A stretch of 64,000 bases of DNA. It comes from an uncultured Gammaproteobacteria bacterium (GTDB taxonomy: Bacteria; Pseudomonadota; Gammaproteobacteria; Arenicellales; Poriferihabitantaceae). The stretch's first letter is position 1; the number at the start of each line of letters is the position of its first letter. The position numbers were made by a program, and so were the translations under genes. The stretch covers positions 1 to 64,000 of the forward strand of contig CAMYNW010000016.1 of NCBI GenBank assembly GCA_947259885.1. The letters are read 5' to 3'. Shown here piece by piece: positions 34,665-43,773 of this stretch. The notes below the pieces were generated by a model. That model did no database searches. It was given only the letters and a program-made list of their open reading frames with translations, and was not told where the DNA came from.

Positions 34665-35993
34665 TTGCCGCAGTCCTCAGATATCTACTCAGTTGGAGAA
34701 CTTGTAAGTGAGCTTCGAAATCTGCTTGAGTCCAGCTATAGAAAGGTTTGGGTTGAGGGGGAAATATCCAACCTGGCGACGCCGGCATCTGGACATCTCT
34801 ATTTCTCTCTTAAAGAAGCCAACGCGGTAGTTCGTTGCGCATTCTTTCGCAATCGAAGAGCCGGATCCGATACACCCAAAGAAGGTATGCAGGTCCTGAT
34901 TCGGGGTCAGATATCGGTATATGAAAACCGTGGCGATCTTCAATTGATCGTCAGTCATCTTGAACCTGCCGGTGAAGGCGCATTACGGCGCGCGTTCGAG
35001 GCACTTAAGAAAAAGCTATTGAATGAGGGATTGTTCGATGCCAAACTAAAGCAGGATCTTCCTCATTTTCCGCTCACGGTAGGTGTTATCACTTCAATTT
35101 CAGGTGCCGCCCTACACGACGTCAGGATCACGCTCAAACGACGTTATCCACTTGCACGTCTAATTGTCTATCCCTGTATGGTACAAGGTGAAGAGGCAGT
35201 TAAATCAATTTGCGACATGTTTACGATAAGTACTCAGCGAGCAGAAGTTGACGTGATTATACTGGCGCGAGGTGGTGGCTCCCTCGAAGACCTGCAGGCT
35301 TTTAACGATGAGTCCGTAGCAAGGGCTATTTTTGCCTGCCCTATTCCGGTTGTCACCGGCATTGGGCATGAAACCGACCTCACCATTGCCGACATGGTTG
35401 CAGATCAACGCGCCGCGACGCCCACCGCCGCAGCTGAATCGGTTTCCCCTCCTGTCAACGAGCTTGCGCGAGATCTCAGATACCTACAACAACGTATAGT
35501 GCGTAATGCGGAAAGGCACCTAGACCAGTTACGCCAGCAAGTCGATTACATCTGTGCAAAGCTAGTGCATCCAACTCAGCGACTTGACCGCTATGAAATG
35601 CATAGAGCGGCTCTACAAAATCAACTCGTGGCTACTATCAGGCAAATTTTAACGAAAATAAATCATGATATTGAAAGAGCACACGACAACCTATCTCATA
35701 ACAGCCCCGCGCGCCGACTTACCCAATGTCGACAGCTGGTAATAGAAGATCGTCGCCGTTTGCGGCAACAATCATCTTTTCATCTATCGCAACTACAACT
35801 GAATTTAAAACACTTGACTTCGACGCTTAATCTAATGAGTCCATTATCTACTCTCGATCGCGGATACAGTATATTGCAGGACCAGAACGGTAACGTTGTC
35901 TCTTCAGTTAAATCTGTAAAATCAGGACAAGAATTGCTGGCTACGGTTTCCGATGGAAAATTTAACGTTAAGGTCAATCCTGAACAACAATAA
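34665..35993 (+). CDS. xseA: exodeoxyribonuclease VII large subunit
   Basis: A 442-residue nuclease subunit that with XseB degrades single-stranded DNA from both ends. It starts at TTG 34665, supported by GAAGGAAG a few bases upstream. The N-terminal OB-fold (Y-S-V-G-E-L-V-S-E-L-R-N-L-L, WVEGEISNLATPASGHLYFSL) is clear. The catalytic domain contains GVITSISGAALHDV, RGGGSLEDLQAFNDE and PVVTGIGHETDLTIAD-x-V-A-D-x-R-A-A-T-P-T-A-A-A-E. A long coiled coil follows. xseB is not nearby. The next gene overlaps its 3' end by about 40 bases. Confidence 0.95.
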   Translation: MPQSSDIYSVGELVSELRNLLESSYRKVWVEGEISNLATPASGHLYFSLKEANAVVRCAFFRNRRAGSDTPKEGMQVLIRGQISVYENRGDLQLIVSHLEPAGEGALRRAFEALKKKLLNEGLFDAKLKQDLPHFPLTVGVITSISGAALHDVRITLKRRYPLARLIVYPCMVQGEEAVKSICDMFTISTQRAEVDVIILARGGGSLEDLQAFNDESVARAIFACPIPVVTGIGHETDLTIADMVADQRAATPTAAAESVSPPVNELARDLRYLQQRIVRNAERHLDQLRQQVDYICAKLVHPTQRLDRYEMHRAALQNQLVATIRQILTKINHDIERAHDNLSHNSPARRLTQCRQLVIEDRRRLRQQSSFHLSQLQLNLKHLTSTLNLMSPLSTLDRGYSILQDQNGNVVSSVKSVKSGQELLATVSDGKFNVKVNPEQQ

Positions 35994-36900
35994 CCTACTT
36001 CAATTGAACGCACCCCGATCGCTGGTTGGAATTATCAGTTTTCTAATCATACTGCCCGTAACGACCAGCTCTATAGCAGATCTGCCAACCCATTCCCCAG
36101 TCCCTGGTGGAGTTGCAGTGTTAACGCTCGCCCCACTTTCTTTGGTGAGACCCATCGCTCATTTTGGTAACAGGGAGCTCCTCGTCGTAAAAAGCAACCA
36201 GAGCTGGGTAGCGCTGGTTGGACTCCCCTGTGAAATATTGCCAGGTAACTATATTGTCAGAACCGAGGATGATGAGGGAGAAGTCGGCTCAGTTGAACTT
36301 GCGGTATTTCCCATAGCACCAAAAATAGTTAATCAAATTGAAAACGCGGAATCTTCATCTAATCAAGCACAATATGCTGGAATAAAGCAGTCAAGTCTAA
36401 TTGTTGGAATGGTCGAGCCTGATGACAGTAGCTTATTTAATCAAAGCATCAAGCCGGTGGCTCGAGAAAGAGCAGTTTTTTCAGGCAGGATACGACCAGA
36501 TTTCGAGTTTGTACCGATCGTGGATTCAAGGGAAACCGTGCCCTATGGAAAGCTCATTCAGGGCAAAAGAACCATAACTCATGATTACATCAGCTATCTT
36601 GGCACACCTGGCGACCAGGTATATTCACCCGCGGCAGGAAATGTAGTGGAAGTAATCGAATCAGCTGACAATGGGTTCACCATACATATCAGTCACGGCG
36701 GAAACGTTTTTTCGATACTCGGCCACTTAGCACAGGTGTCAATCCACGAAGGGCAACCACTGGACGCAGGCGAGCAGGTTGGCTCTACTCGACAATTGAA
36801 TATAGGTGAACGAGGTAAGCTTGACTGGGGACTGCAGATGAACGGTTTTCTTGTGAATCCGTTTCTTCTTAGTCGAAAAGTTGATCCAGCCTCAGAGTGA
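35953..36900 (+). CDS. LytM/M23-fold envelope protein lacking the zinc site
   Basis: A 315-residue protein with a signal-like segment at about residues 22-42. An N-terminal M23-associated domain (PVPGGVAVLTLAP) precedes a LytM domain. Aligned to active M23 peptidases, the first ligand His210 is kept, but the HxxxD aspartate is Ser214 and the HxH pair is Lys289/Asp291. The GHL histidine (258) remains. It is therefore predicted to be catalytically dead, like the amidase activators EnvC and NlpD. The ATG at 35953 overlaps xseA; a TTG at 36004 also fits the signal peptide. It is likely coexpressed with xseA. Confidence 0.82.
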   Translation: MENLTLRSILNNNNLLQLNAPRSLVGIISFLIILPVTTSSIADLPTHSPVPGGVAVLTLAPLSLVRPIAHFGNRELLVVKSNQSWVALVGLPCEILPGNYIVRTEDDEGEVGSVELAVFPIAPKIVNQIENAESSSNQAQYAGIKQSSLIVGMVEPDDSSLFNQSIKPVARERAVFSGRIRPDFEFVPIVDSRETVPYGKLIQGKRTITHDYISYLGTPGDQVYSPAAGNVVEVIESADNGFTIHISHGGNVFSILGHLAQVSIHEGQPLDAGEQVGSTRQLNIGERGKLDWGLQMNGFLVNPFLLSRKVDPASE

Positions 36901-36919
36901 TTCCATCCTCAGGCCATCA

Positions 36920-38830
36920 TCATTCGGGCAGTCCGGCATTTCTTAAACCATTTATATACCAGTCAAGGTGACGTTTCAGCTTATAGGGGACCTGATCTAT
37001 TTCTTGAGCGATAGAAAAGTCCGGTTGTAAAACCAAAATCTCCGCCGCTTTCCACTCTGCCTCATCCGATGGGCCGATATTCCCATAGATTGCAGCTAGA
37101 GTAAGAAGCGCCCCAGGAAAAAAAGCGTTGCGCTCGACAACCTCTTCAAATTTAATAATTGCCTCGTCGAAATTGCCTTGCAACATCATGGCATGGCCAA
37201 TAATCCAGGTGTAAAAGAAGGCATAGCGAGGATTGAGTCTGATAGCCGAAGCCATTAATTCGAGCGCTTCTTCCGGTCGGCCTGCGTAAACCAATGCCTG
37301 TGCAAGATTGGCATAACCATCGGCGTAATTAGGATCGACTCTAATCGCTTCGCGACCCGCACTTATGGCCTTATCATGTTCCTTAAGAACAGTGTACACA
37401 GAACAGAGCGCAAAATGCACTTGGCGCACGTTTGGGTTTAGTTCGAGTGCTTTTTGACTGTGTGCTAATGCTTCCTCCACGATTGCCTCGGTAGGCAGTT
37501 CCCAATTAAACTGAATGTCCATAGACAATGATAATGCGATGTCCGCATGTGCCCGCGCAAAATCAGGTTCAAGGGCAATCGCCCTTTTAAAATAGTAACG
37601 TGCTTCCGCGTTAGTCTCCCGTGTAAATCGACGAAACAAGCCTAAGCCCCGAAGAAGCAAGTCGTAAGCCTCTGGATTAGTCTGCATAGCTTCACTGAGA
37701 CTGGCCTCTTCATTAGGTGTCAGATTTACTGCCAGGGCGGATACTATTCGCTGACTAACCTCGTCCTGCAAAGCAAAGATATCTGTCAATTGACGATCAA
37801 ACCGCTCAGCCCAAAGATGATGTCCTGATTCTGCATTGACGAGTTGAGCATTTATACGCACACGGTCTCCAGATCGCTGAATGCTTCCTTCGAGTACGTA
37901 CTTGACTCCAAGCTCTCTGCCAACTTCCTGCACTTTTACCGGCACCCCCTTGTAAGTAAAAACGGAGTTGCTGGCGATTACGAACAAACCAGAGAGACGG
38001 GATAGATCGGTGATAATGTCTCGGGTTATACCGTCAATATAATAGTCTTCGTCTGGATCATTACTAACATTGGTGAAAGGTAAAACTGCAATCGATGCAT
38101 CTGGAATAGCAGATGGCTGAATTATTTCTCTTTTTTCTATTTGTGCCACTTCAACGGTGGCTTGAGAGTCTGTTGACTCCATTTCCTGGTTACTGAGAAA
38201 CCACACGCCAGCAGCCGCGACGATAATCAGCACAAACAACGTTGCTAACAATAGCCACTGCCCCCCTTTAGCACGATGCATTTCAGGAGTCGTGCCTGCA
38301 TCATTAGGAAATACGAAGTACGCCTGCACCGGCTTAGCGATATTTTTGACTTGTTGTTTACCGATATCCTTGTAAGACAACGCAAGCTTATTTCCCACCG
38401 CTGTATAGACAGCCTCAGAAATGCAAATGCCTCCGGGCTGTGCAAGACTTTCAAGTCGCGCAGCTACATTAACGCCATCACCATAGATATCATTGCGATC
38501 CTCAATTACGTCACCTAGATTTATACCAATGCGGAACTGAACTTTACGTTCATCAGGCAGACCTTTATTTTTCTGACTGAGAATATTTTGTATAGCGACA
38601 GCAGCTGACAAAGCATCAACTACGGCATCAAACCTGGACAACACGGCGTCACCAGCATAGTGCATAACTTTGCCACGATTCGACTCAATGTTGCTCGCAA
38701 TCAGCTCGAGGTACTCGGACAGCCTGAGGTGAGTTGTATCTTCGTCTTCGCCGGTGAGACGGCTGTATTCCGCTACATCAGCATAGACGATTACAGCCAG
38801 CCGTCTAGGTAAGCGTTCGGTTTCTATCAC
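36920..38830 (-). CDS. class III nucleotide cyclase with TolB-like and TPR domains
   Basis: A 636-residue membrane protein. The cytoplasmic cyclase domain (residues about 8-175) has the metal aspartate segment VIVYADVAEYSRLTGED, HYAGDAVLSRF, and YGDGVNVAARLE. One membrane helix lies near residues 192-213. Outside the membrane comes a FlgO/TolB-N-like domain (SIAVLPFTNVSNDP, EGSIQRSGDRVRINAQL, HLWAERFDR), followed by at least five TPR motifs to the C-terminus. The architecture is common in proteobacteria; it probably makes cAMP in response to a periplasmic signal. It is convergent with the LytM gene. Confidence 0.88.
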   Translation of the reverse strand: MIETERLPRRLAVIVYADVAEYSRLTGEDEDTTHLRLSEYLELIASNIESNRGKVMHYAGDAVLSRFDAVVDALSAAVAIQNILSQKNKGLPDERKVQFRIGINLGDVIEDRNDIYGDGVNVAARLESLAQPGGICISEAVYTAVGNKLALSYKDIGKQQVKNIAKPVQAYFVFPNDAGTTPEMHRAKGGQWLLLATLFVLIIVAAAGVWFLSNQEMESTDSQATVEVAQIEKREIIQPSAIPDASIAVLPFTNVSNDPDEDYYIDGITRDIITDLSRLSGLFVIASNSVFTYKGVPVKVQEVGRELGVKYVLEGSIQRSGDRVRINAQLVNAESGHHLWAERFDRQLTDIFALQDEVSQRIVSALAVNLTPNEEASLSEAMQTNPEAYDLLLRGLGLFRRFTRETNAEARYYFKRAIALEPDFARAHADIALSLSMDIQFNWELPTEAIVEEALAHSQKALELNPNVRQVHFALCSVYTVLKEHDKAISAGREAIRVDPNYADGYANLAQALVYAGRPEEALELMASAIRLNPRYAFFYTWIIGHAMMLQGNFDEAIIKFEEVVERNAFFPGALLTLAAIYGNIGPSDEAEWKAAEILVLQPDFSIAQEIDQVPYKLKRHLDWYINGLRNAGLPE

Positions 38831-39143
38831 AAGTCGAGCATCACACTAAATTTTTTGTGTCCATTCAAATCGGCATGCGGTGGTAATAATGTATTGAACA
38901 TTACTGAGAGTATGACATTGAAATAGATCACGGTCATCACTTTCAATTATCGCCGTACTGCCTTTCCAGATCATTTGGTGAACTGCATCCGACTAAGTTT
39001 GATCAGATGAAATTTTCAGATAAAAATAAGTGGCTTTGAATAACTATACAAGTGTTGGCAACCCAGTAGCCTGAAGGTCGCCAAAGATCTGAGGGCAATT
39101 CATACGTATGCTCAATACTCTACGATTACGACCAGCCGGACTA
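38831..39143. other. intergenic region between the cyclase gene and der
   Basis: About 310 bases with no credible gene. It should contain the cyclase promoter, which is read leftward from here. The der terminator hairpin lies at its right border. No repeat or RNA gene was recognised. Confidence 0.45.
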
Positions 39144-39167
39144 AAAAATCTAAGCAACTAGATTTTT
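39144..39167 (-). terminator. hairpin at the der stop codon
   Basis: AAAAATCTA (39144-39152) and TAGATTTTT (39159-39167) form a perfect 9-base arm pair around a 6-base loop, overlapping the der stop codon. Read leftward the hairpin ends in a run of T. The stem is AT-rich, so it is weaker than a typical terminator, but its place at the end of the long ndk-to-der block is right. Confidence 0.5.
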
Positions 39168-40525
39168 CTCCGCCTACCGGTGCGCTTTTTAAATTGCGTC
39201 CCTTTCGGCTTCATTATCTTGAAAGGATTCTCGCCACTTCTCGGAATTATTCGTACACGTGTCCCCTTTAGTTGATAGGTAGTGGCAAAAAATTTCGACA
39301 AGTAGCGCAGGTATGCGTCTGGCAGCTTTTCCGCCTGGTTGCCATGAACAACGACTATGGGTGGATTTTTACCAGCCTGGTGGGCAAACTTTAGTTTAAC
39401 AGGCCGGCCATTTCGCATTGGTGGAGGTGCTTGTGCAAGCGCCGTCGCAAGCGTTCGGTTGAGACTCGAAGTCGAAAGCTCAGCCATAGCTGACTCAAAT
39501 GCCCGCTGCGCTGCAGGCATAATTTTCGCTAGATTCGAACCGTGCAAAGCGGAAACAAACAAAATCTCGGGATCAGGTAAGAAGGGTAGCTTTATCTCCA
39601 ACTCATCCTTAATCTTTCGTCGCTGTCGCCCCTCTAATCGGTCCCACTTATTGACCACAACAACCATTGACCGTCCTAGATCCTGAATCATCCCAGCTAT
39701 AGTGGCGTCCTGTGCTCCAATTTCGGATGATGCGTCCAGAACTAATAACACCACATGCGAATCTTCAATAGCCTGCAGAGTTTTAATTACAGAAAACTTT
39801 TCTACAGCCTGATCGACACGTGATTTACGACGGACGCCAGCGGTATCTACCAGCAGATAGTCCCGATCCTCAATACGAAGCGGCACTCGAACACTGTCGC
39901 GTGTGGTACCTGGAATTTCGCTGACGATCACTCTATATTCACCTACCAATTTATTAGTTAATGTCGACTTACCGACATTGGGGCGACCGACCAGGGCAAA
40001 TCGCGGGATCAGCGCTTCGTTATCTTCTTGCTCAACGTCGAAATCAGCCAGCACCTGTTCCAACATTTCGGCAATCCCATCGCCGCGCAGAGCAGATACA
40101 GCGGACGGAGGGCCCAAGCCGAGTTCCTGAAATTCCGAAACCGCTAACTCTGATTCCTCACCCTCAGTTTTATTGACGACCACCTTTACCTTTCTACCGC
40201 CCTGTCGCAATTGTTCTCCAATCTCCCTGTCTTGTGGTACAAGACCATCTTTGCCATCTACCAGCAATACTACCCCCTGCGCTTCCTCTAAAACCTGTTC
40301 GACTTGTTGCCTGATCATGGCACCGAGGTGACTTTGTTCTGACTCCAATCCACCGGTATCAACCACTAGAAACGGCTTGTCACCCATTTTTCCGCGACCG
40401 TATAGCCGATCACGGGTCACGCCCGGCTGGCCATCAACGATAGCATCCCGGCTCTTTGTCAGTCGATTGAATAGCGTGGACTTACCTACGTTAGGGCGCC
40501 CAACTAGCGCGATTACAGGAATCAT
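39158..40525 (-). CDS. der: ribosome-assembly GTPase Der (EngA)
   Basis: A 455-residue protein with two tandem GTPase domains and a KH-like C-terminus. The first P-loop is GRPNVGKSTLFN with switch GVTRDR and NKTEG; the second is GRPNVGKSTLTN with GTTRDS and NKWD. The C-terminal domain ends in a basic tail (GTQFKKRTGRRRKI). It acts in maturation of the 50S subunit. It is the last gene of the conserved block, 54 bases after bamB. Confidence 0.97.
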   Translation of the reverse strand: MIPVIALVGRPNVGKSTLFNRLTKSRDAIVDGQPGVTRDRLYGRGKMGDKPFLVVDTGGLESEQSHLGAMIRQQVEQVLEEAQGVVLLVDGKDGLVPQDREIGEQLRQGGRKVKVVVNKTEGEESELAVSEFQELGLGPPSAVSALRGDGIAEMLEQVLADFDVEQEDNEALIPRFALVGRPNVGKSTLTNKLVGEYRVIVSEIPGTTRDSVRVPLRIEDRDYLLVDTAGVRRKSRVDQAVEKFSVIKTLQAIEDSHVVLLVLDASSEIGAQDATIAGMIQDLGRSMVVVVNKWDRLEGRQRRKIKDELEIKLPFLPDPEILFVSALHGSNLAKIMPAAQRAFESAMAELSTSSLNRTLATALAQAPPPMRNGRPVKLKFAHQAGKNPPIVVVHGNQAEKLPDAYLRYLSKFFATTYQLKGTRVRIIPRSGENPFKIMKPKGTQFKKRTGRRRKI

Positions 40526-40579
40526 AATTTAGGACTTTCGGCCAGGTGAACCATCAACCTGGTCAGCATCAGTCTAGAC

Positions 40580-41743
40580 TCAGTTTTTTGTAATCATAAT
40601 CGCGGAAACCGCACCGCGTACTGAAAACGCGATTAATCCCTCACCCCATGAATTCAGAGATGTTATCGCGCCTTTGGATAATTTCTGTGTCTGAAGGAGT
40701 GCGCCATCTTCAGCATCGAGCATGTGTATATTTCCATTTGCGTCGCCAATAACAACACGCGACCCGATAATCAGGGGATTGCTGATGCCTCTTCCTTTGA
40801 AACTCGGCTGCGACCATATCTCTTCCCCAGTGCTGGTATTGAGCGCAGACACCCCGCCAAGCGCATCCGTCAAGACAATCGTTTCTTTTAACACCGACAT
40901 AGGCAAGCGTGTTGATATGCTTCTCCTCCATTGTATTGCTGAAGATTCCAGATCAACCGACACGACGTCACCCTGATAAGTTGCAGCATACAGTTTCGCG
41001 CCCACTAATACAGGCGGAGAGTCAATATCTGAGAGTCTTTCCAGTTCATTGGTTCCACGTATAAAAGAGAGATCCGTCTCCCAGTAATCACGTCCATTGA
41101 TAACTGCATTCGCCATCAGCTTCCCATTTGCAAGACCGGTAATAACCGTGTCGCCCGCAATCAATGGAGTGGAATCCCCGTGCACACTCAACCCTGGGGT
41201 ATTCCTCTGCAACGACCAAACTGTCTTTCCACTGAGGCTATCAAGCCCCATTAAAAATCCGTCTACAGTGCGGATAATCACTCGACCACCACCTACTGCA
41301 GGCACAGCTGAGATTTGGCGGTTAATTTGCACCTCCCATGCCTGCTCCCCGGTATCAGTCCTGAGCGCAACTACTGTCCCGTTGTCTAACGCCACCACCG
41401 CCAGGCCTTCCCCTGCCCCTACTCCTGCGAAGGTGTCTTTATTTAACCGAGTCTGCCACATCATCTTTCCCGTTTCAGGATCGATCCTCTGAACACCCCC
41501 GCGTCGATTAGTAACGTAGACACCCTCATTATCAACTGCAGGTTTCAAAATCGCATAGCCGTCATCGCCCGCTTCGCCAACGTCCCGCTCCCACTTAACA
41601 GATAATTCATTAAGCCCTGCGGTTTCTGGTAGCTCAACTACTTCAACCGGTTCGTTAAAAATACCCCACTCAGTTTCTTTTTCCTTGCCGCCACAGGCAG
41701 CAACAAGCAGCGCTAAAGCAAGTACCGTTGAATATTTTTTCAT
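40580..41743 (-). CDS. bamB: outer-membrane assembly lipoprotein BamB
   Basis: A 387-residue lipoprotein of the BAM complex. The lipobox is LLVAACGG, with cysteine at about residue 17. The mature part is an eight-bladed PQQ-like beta-propeller with repeated D-x-x-T-G-x-x-x-W motifs (DPETGKMMWQ, RTDTGEQAWEV, NTSTGEEIWSQ). The product helps BamA insert beta-barrels. It sits between yfgM (49 bases upstream) and der, the standard gammaproteobacterial order. Confidence 0.95.
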   Translation of the reverse strand: MKKYSTVLALALLVAACGGKEKETEWGIFNEPVEVVELPETAGLNELSVKWERDVGEAGDDGYAILKPAVDNEGVYVTNRRGGVQRIDPETGKMMWQTRLNKDTFAGVGAGEGLAVVALDNGTVVALRTDTGEQAWEVQINRQISAVPAVGGGRVIIRTVDGFLMGLDSLSGKTVWSLQRNTPGLSVHGDSTPLIAGDTVITGLANGKLMANAVINGRDYWETDLSFIRGTNELERLSDIDSPPVLVGAKLYAATYQGDVVSVDLESSAIQWRRSISTRLPMSVLKETIVLTDALGGVSALNTSTGEEIWSQPSFKGRGISNPLIIGSRVVIGDANGNIHMLDAEDGALLQTQKLSKGAITSLNSWGEGLIAFSVRGAVSAIMITKN

Positions 41744-41792
41744 GGCTCGAACCGCAGGATATTAAGATCAATAAAAAGGTTGGAATAATGCA

Positions 41793-42446
41793 CTACTTAA
41801 ACTTTCCTAGATTTTCAATTTTCAATTTTAGTAGAGCCCCACTTTGCGAACCTGGCTCCTGAGTCTCCTGGCTACGTTCATAGGCTTTTGTTGCTGCGTC
41901 AATATCTCCCCCCAAGGCATAGGCATCTCCAGCAATTTCAAAATATCGGGCCTTAAATTCGCCCCCACTTTCACCGCCATCAACCTCTTGTAACAATTCC
42001 AGAACACCCGCATCATTCTGTTGTGCAAGCAGTAACATGCCTAGTCGCAGTCTGGCAATGTGACGAATACCTTCCACCTTTGAATTGTTGAGCACCCATC
42101 TAAGCTGCGTATCGGCTTTATCTAAATTACCGGCTTCGACCTCTCTTTTAGCCATCAGAAACGAGCCGTGCGCAGCATAAGGTGAGCTGCTAAAGTCCAG
42201 CTTTAGATCATTCGCAAGACCTTCCGCCGCCTCATCGCTTACTGCCGGATCGCTGAGGGTTTCAAATAGCGTCGAGGCATTTTCGCCTTGCGACTGTTGC
42301 CAGGAATTCCAGCCGTTATAGCCTGCGATAGCGCCTAACCCCAAAACCACACCCGCGGTGATGGACCGGCCGTTTTCTTTCCAGAATTTCTTGGCCCGTT
42401 CGAGGTCTTCATCCTCGGCGAACTGTGGCTCCAAATGCTCTGCCAT
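41793..42446 (-). CDS. yfgM: YfgM-family membrane TPR protein
   Basis: A 217-residue protein with a short cytoplasmic N-terminus (EDEDLERAKKFWKENGRSI), one membrane helix at about residues 30-48 (AGVVLGLGAIAGYNGW) and a periplasmic TPR domain. In E. coli, YfgM associates with SecYEG and the periplasmic chaperone PpiD to help outer-membrane proteins leave the translocon. It lies between hisS and bamB, exactly as in other gammaproteobacteria, which supports the call beyond moderate sequence similarity. Confidence 0.9.
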   Translation of the reverse strand: MAEHLEPQFAEDEDLERAKKFWKENGRSITAGVVLGLGAIAGYNGWNSWQQSQGENASTLFETLSDPAVSDEAAEGLANDLKLDFSSSPYAAHGSFLMAKREVEAGNLDKADTQLRWVLNNSKVEGIRHIARLRLGMLLLAQQNDAGVLELLQEVDGGESGGEFKARYFEIAGDAYALGGDIDAATKAYERSQETQEPGSQSGALLKLKIENLGKFK

Positions 42447-42497
42447 ATCTATTAATTCTACTCTTTTGTTTTATTCAATCTAATCGTCATTCAACAT

Positions 42498-43760
42498 TCA
42501 GTTTGAAAGACGTTTGTGTAAGCTCGATACAACATCAGTTCGAGCGATCTGTTGCTGTCCCTCTTTACCTCGCAAATCCTTAAGTTGAACGATTCCTTTC
42601 TTAAGCTCATCTTCTCCAACAATCAAGGCATAACGCGCCCCGCTGCTATCCGCCCTCTTCATCTGGTTTTTAATTTTACCGCCGCCGCAGTGCTCACAAA
42701 CTCTGATACCAGCATCACGCAAAGTTTCTCCTAGCTCCACCGCTGTTTGTTGTCCAACCATAGAAATCAGGTAGACATCTAGAATTGAATGACTACTAGC
42801 CTTTTCTTGAGCAGAAATCAGCTCTACCAGTCTTTCAATACCCATAGCAAACCCCACCGCTGGTGTAGCGCCACCTCCGCGTTGCTCAATAAGGCGATCG
42901 TAACGTCCACCGGCACATACCGCATTTTGGGCGCCGAGTTTATCAGTCACCCACTCGAATACGGTACTAGTATAGTAATCAAGTCCGCGAACCAATCGCA
43001 TATTTATTTCCGGGGTTATTCCAGACCGTTCTAAAGATTCACATAAATCTTCAAAGTGCTGCCTCGATTCGGGATCAAGAAAATCAAGTATCGAAGGCGC
43101 CCGTTCGATTATCTCCTGGGTCGAGGCGACCTTGCTGTCAAGTATACGTAACGGATTTCGTTCCAGACGTCTTTGGCTGTCGCTATCCAGTGTGTCCAGG
43201 TTGCGGCTAAAAAATTGATAAAGCGCCTCCCGGTAAATCGTCCGTGTTGCGGGCGAGCCCAGTGTATTAAGTTGTAGTGATACGTTTTCGACCCCAAGTT
43301 CTTTCCAGATTCGAGCACCAACCCGAATAATTTCTGCATCGATATCCGCGCCGGGCCAGCCGAATGCTTCAATACCAAACTGGTGGAACTGTCGATAGCG
43401 TCCTTTTTGTGGTTTTTCTCTACGAAACATTGGCCCCATATACCAGAGCCGCTGCTGCTGATTGTAGAATAATCCATGTTGGTTGCCGGCGCGAACCGTA
43501 CTCGCGGTGGCTTCAGGACGCAAAGCCAGGCTTACTTCACCGGCATCATCGAACACATACATCTCTTTTTCGACAATATCAGTCTGATCTCCTATGGATT
43601 GTTTAAACAGTTCTGTCCTCTCAACAACAGGAGTTCGGATTTCCTGATATCCATAACGCCATGCAACGCTCCTTAACACTTCCTCCACATGGTGCCAAAT
43701 CTCGATCTGCCCGGGTAACAGATCATTCATACCTTTAACAGATTGTATTTTACGACTCAT
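42498..43760 (-). CDS. hisS: histidyl-tRNA synthetase
   Basis: A 420-residue class II aminoacyl-tRNA synthetase from ATG 43760 (MSRKIQSVKGMNDLLPG); the frame reaches 43814 but would overlap rodZ. Motif 1 includes EIRTPVVERTELF. Motif 2 covers the arginine region FRREKPQKGRYRQFHQFG. The histidine-specific blocks are LVRGLDYYTSTVFEW and CAGGRYDRLIEQ. A C-terminal anticodon-binding domain ends the protein. It follows rodZ by 13 bases. In most relatives ispG lies between these two genes; here it is absent. Confidence 0.97.
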   Translation of the reverse strand: MSRKIQSVKGMNDLLPGQIEIWHHVEEVLRSVAWRYGYQEIRTPVVERTELFKQSIGDQTDIVEKEMYVFDDAGEVSLALRPEATASTVRAGNQHGLFYNQQQRLWYMGPMFRREKPQKGRYRQFHQFGIEAFGWPGADIDAEIIRVGARIWKELGVENVSLQLNTLGSPATRTIYREALYQFFSRNLDTLDSDSQRRLERNPLRILDSKVASTQEIIERAPSILDFLDPESRQHFEDLCESLERSGITPEINMRLVRGLDYYTSTVFEWVTDKLGAQNAVCAGGRYDRLIEQRGGGATPAVGFAMGIERLVELISAQEKASSHSILDVYLISMVGQQTAVELGETLRDAGIRVCEHCGGGKIKNQMKRADSSGARYALIVGEDELKKGIVQLKDLRGKEGQQQIARTDVVSSLHKRLSN

Positions 43761-43773
43761 AGTTTCGCCGCGA

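Noticed and set aside
36004..36900. Reading the LytM gene as an active M23 peptidase
   Set aside because: Two of the zinc ligands and the catalytic histidine of HxH are replaced (Ser214, Lys289, Asp291).
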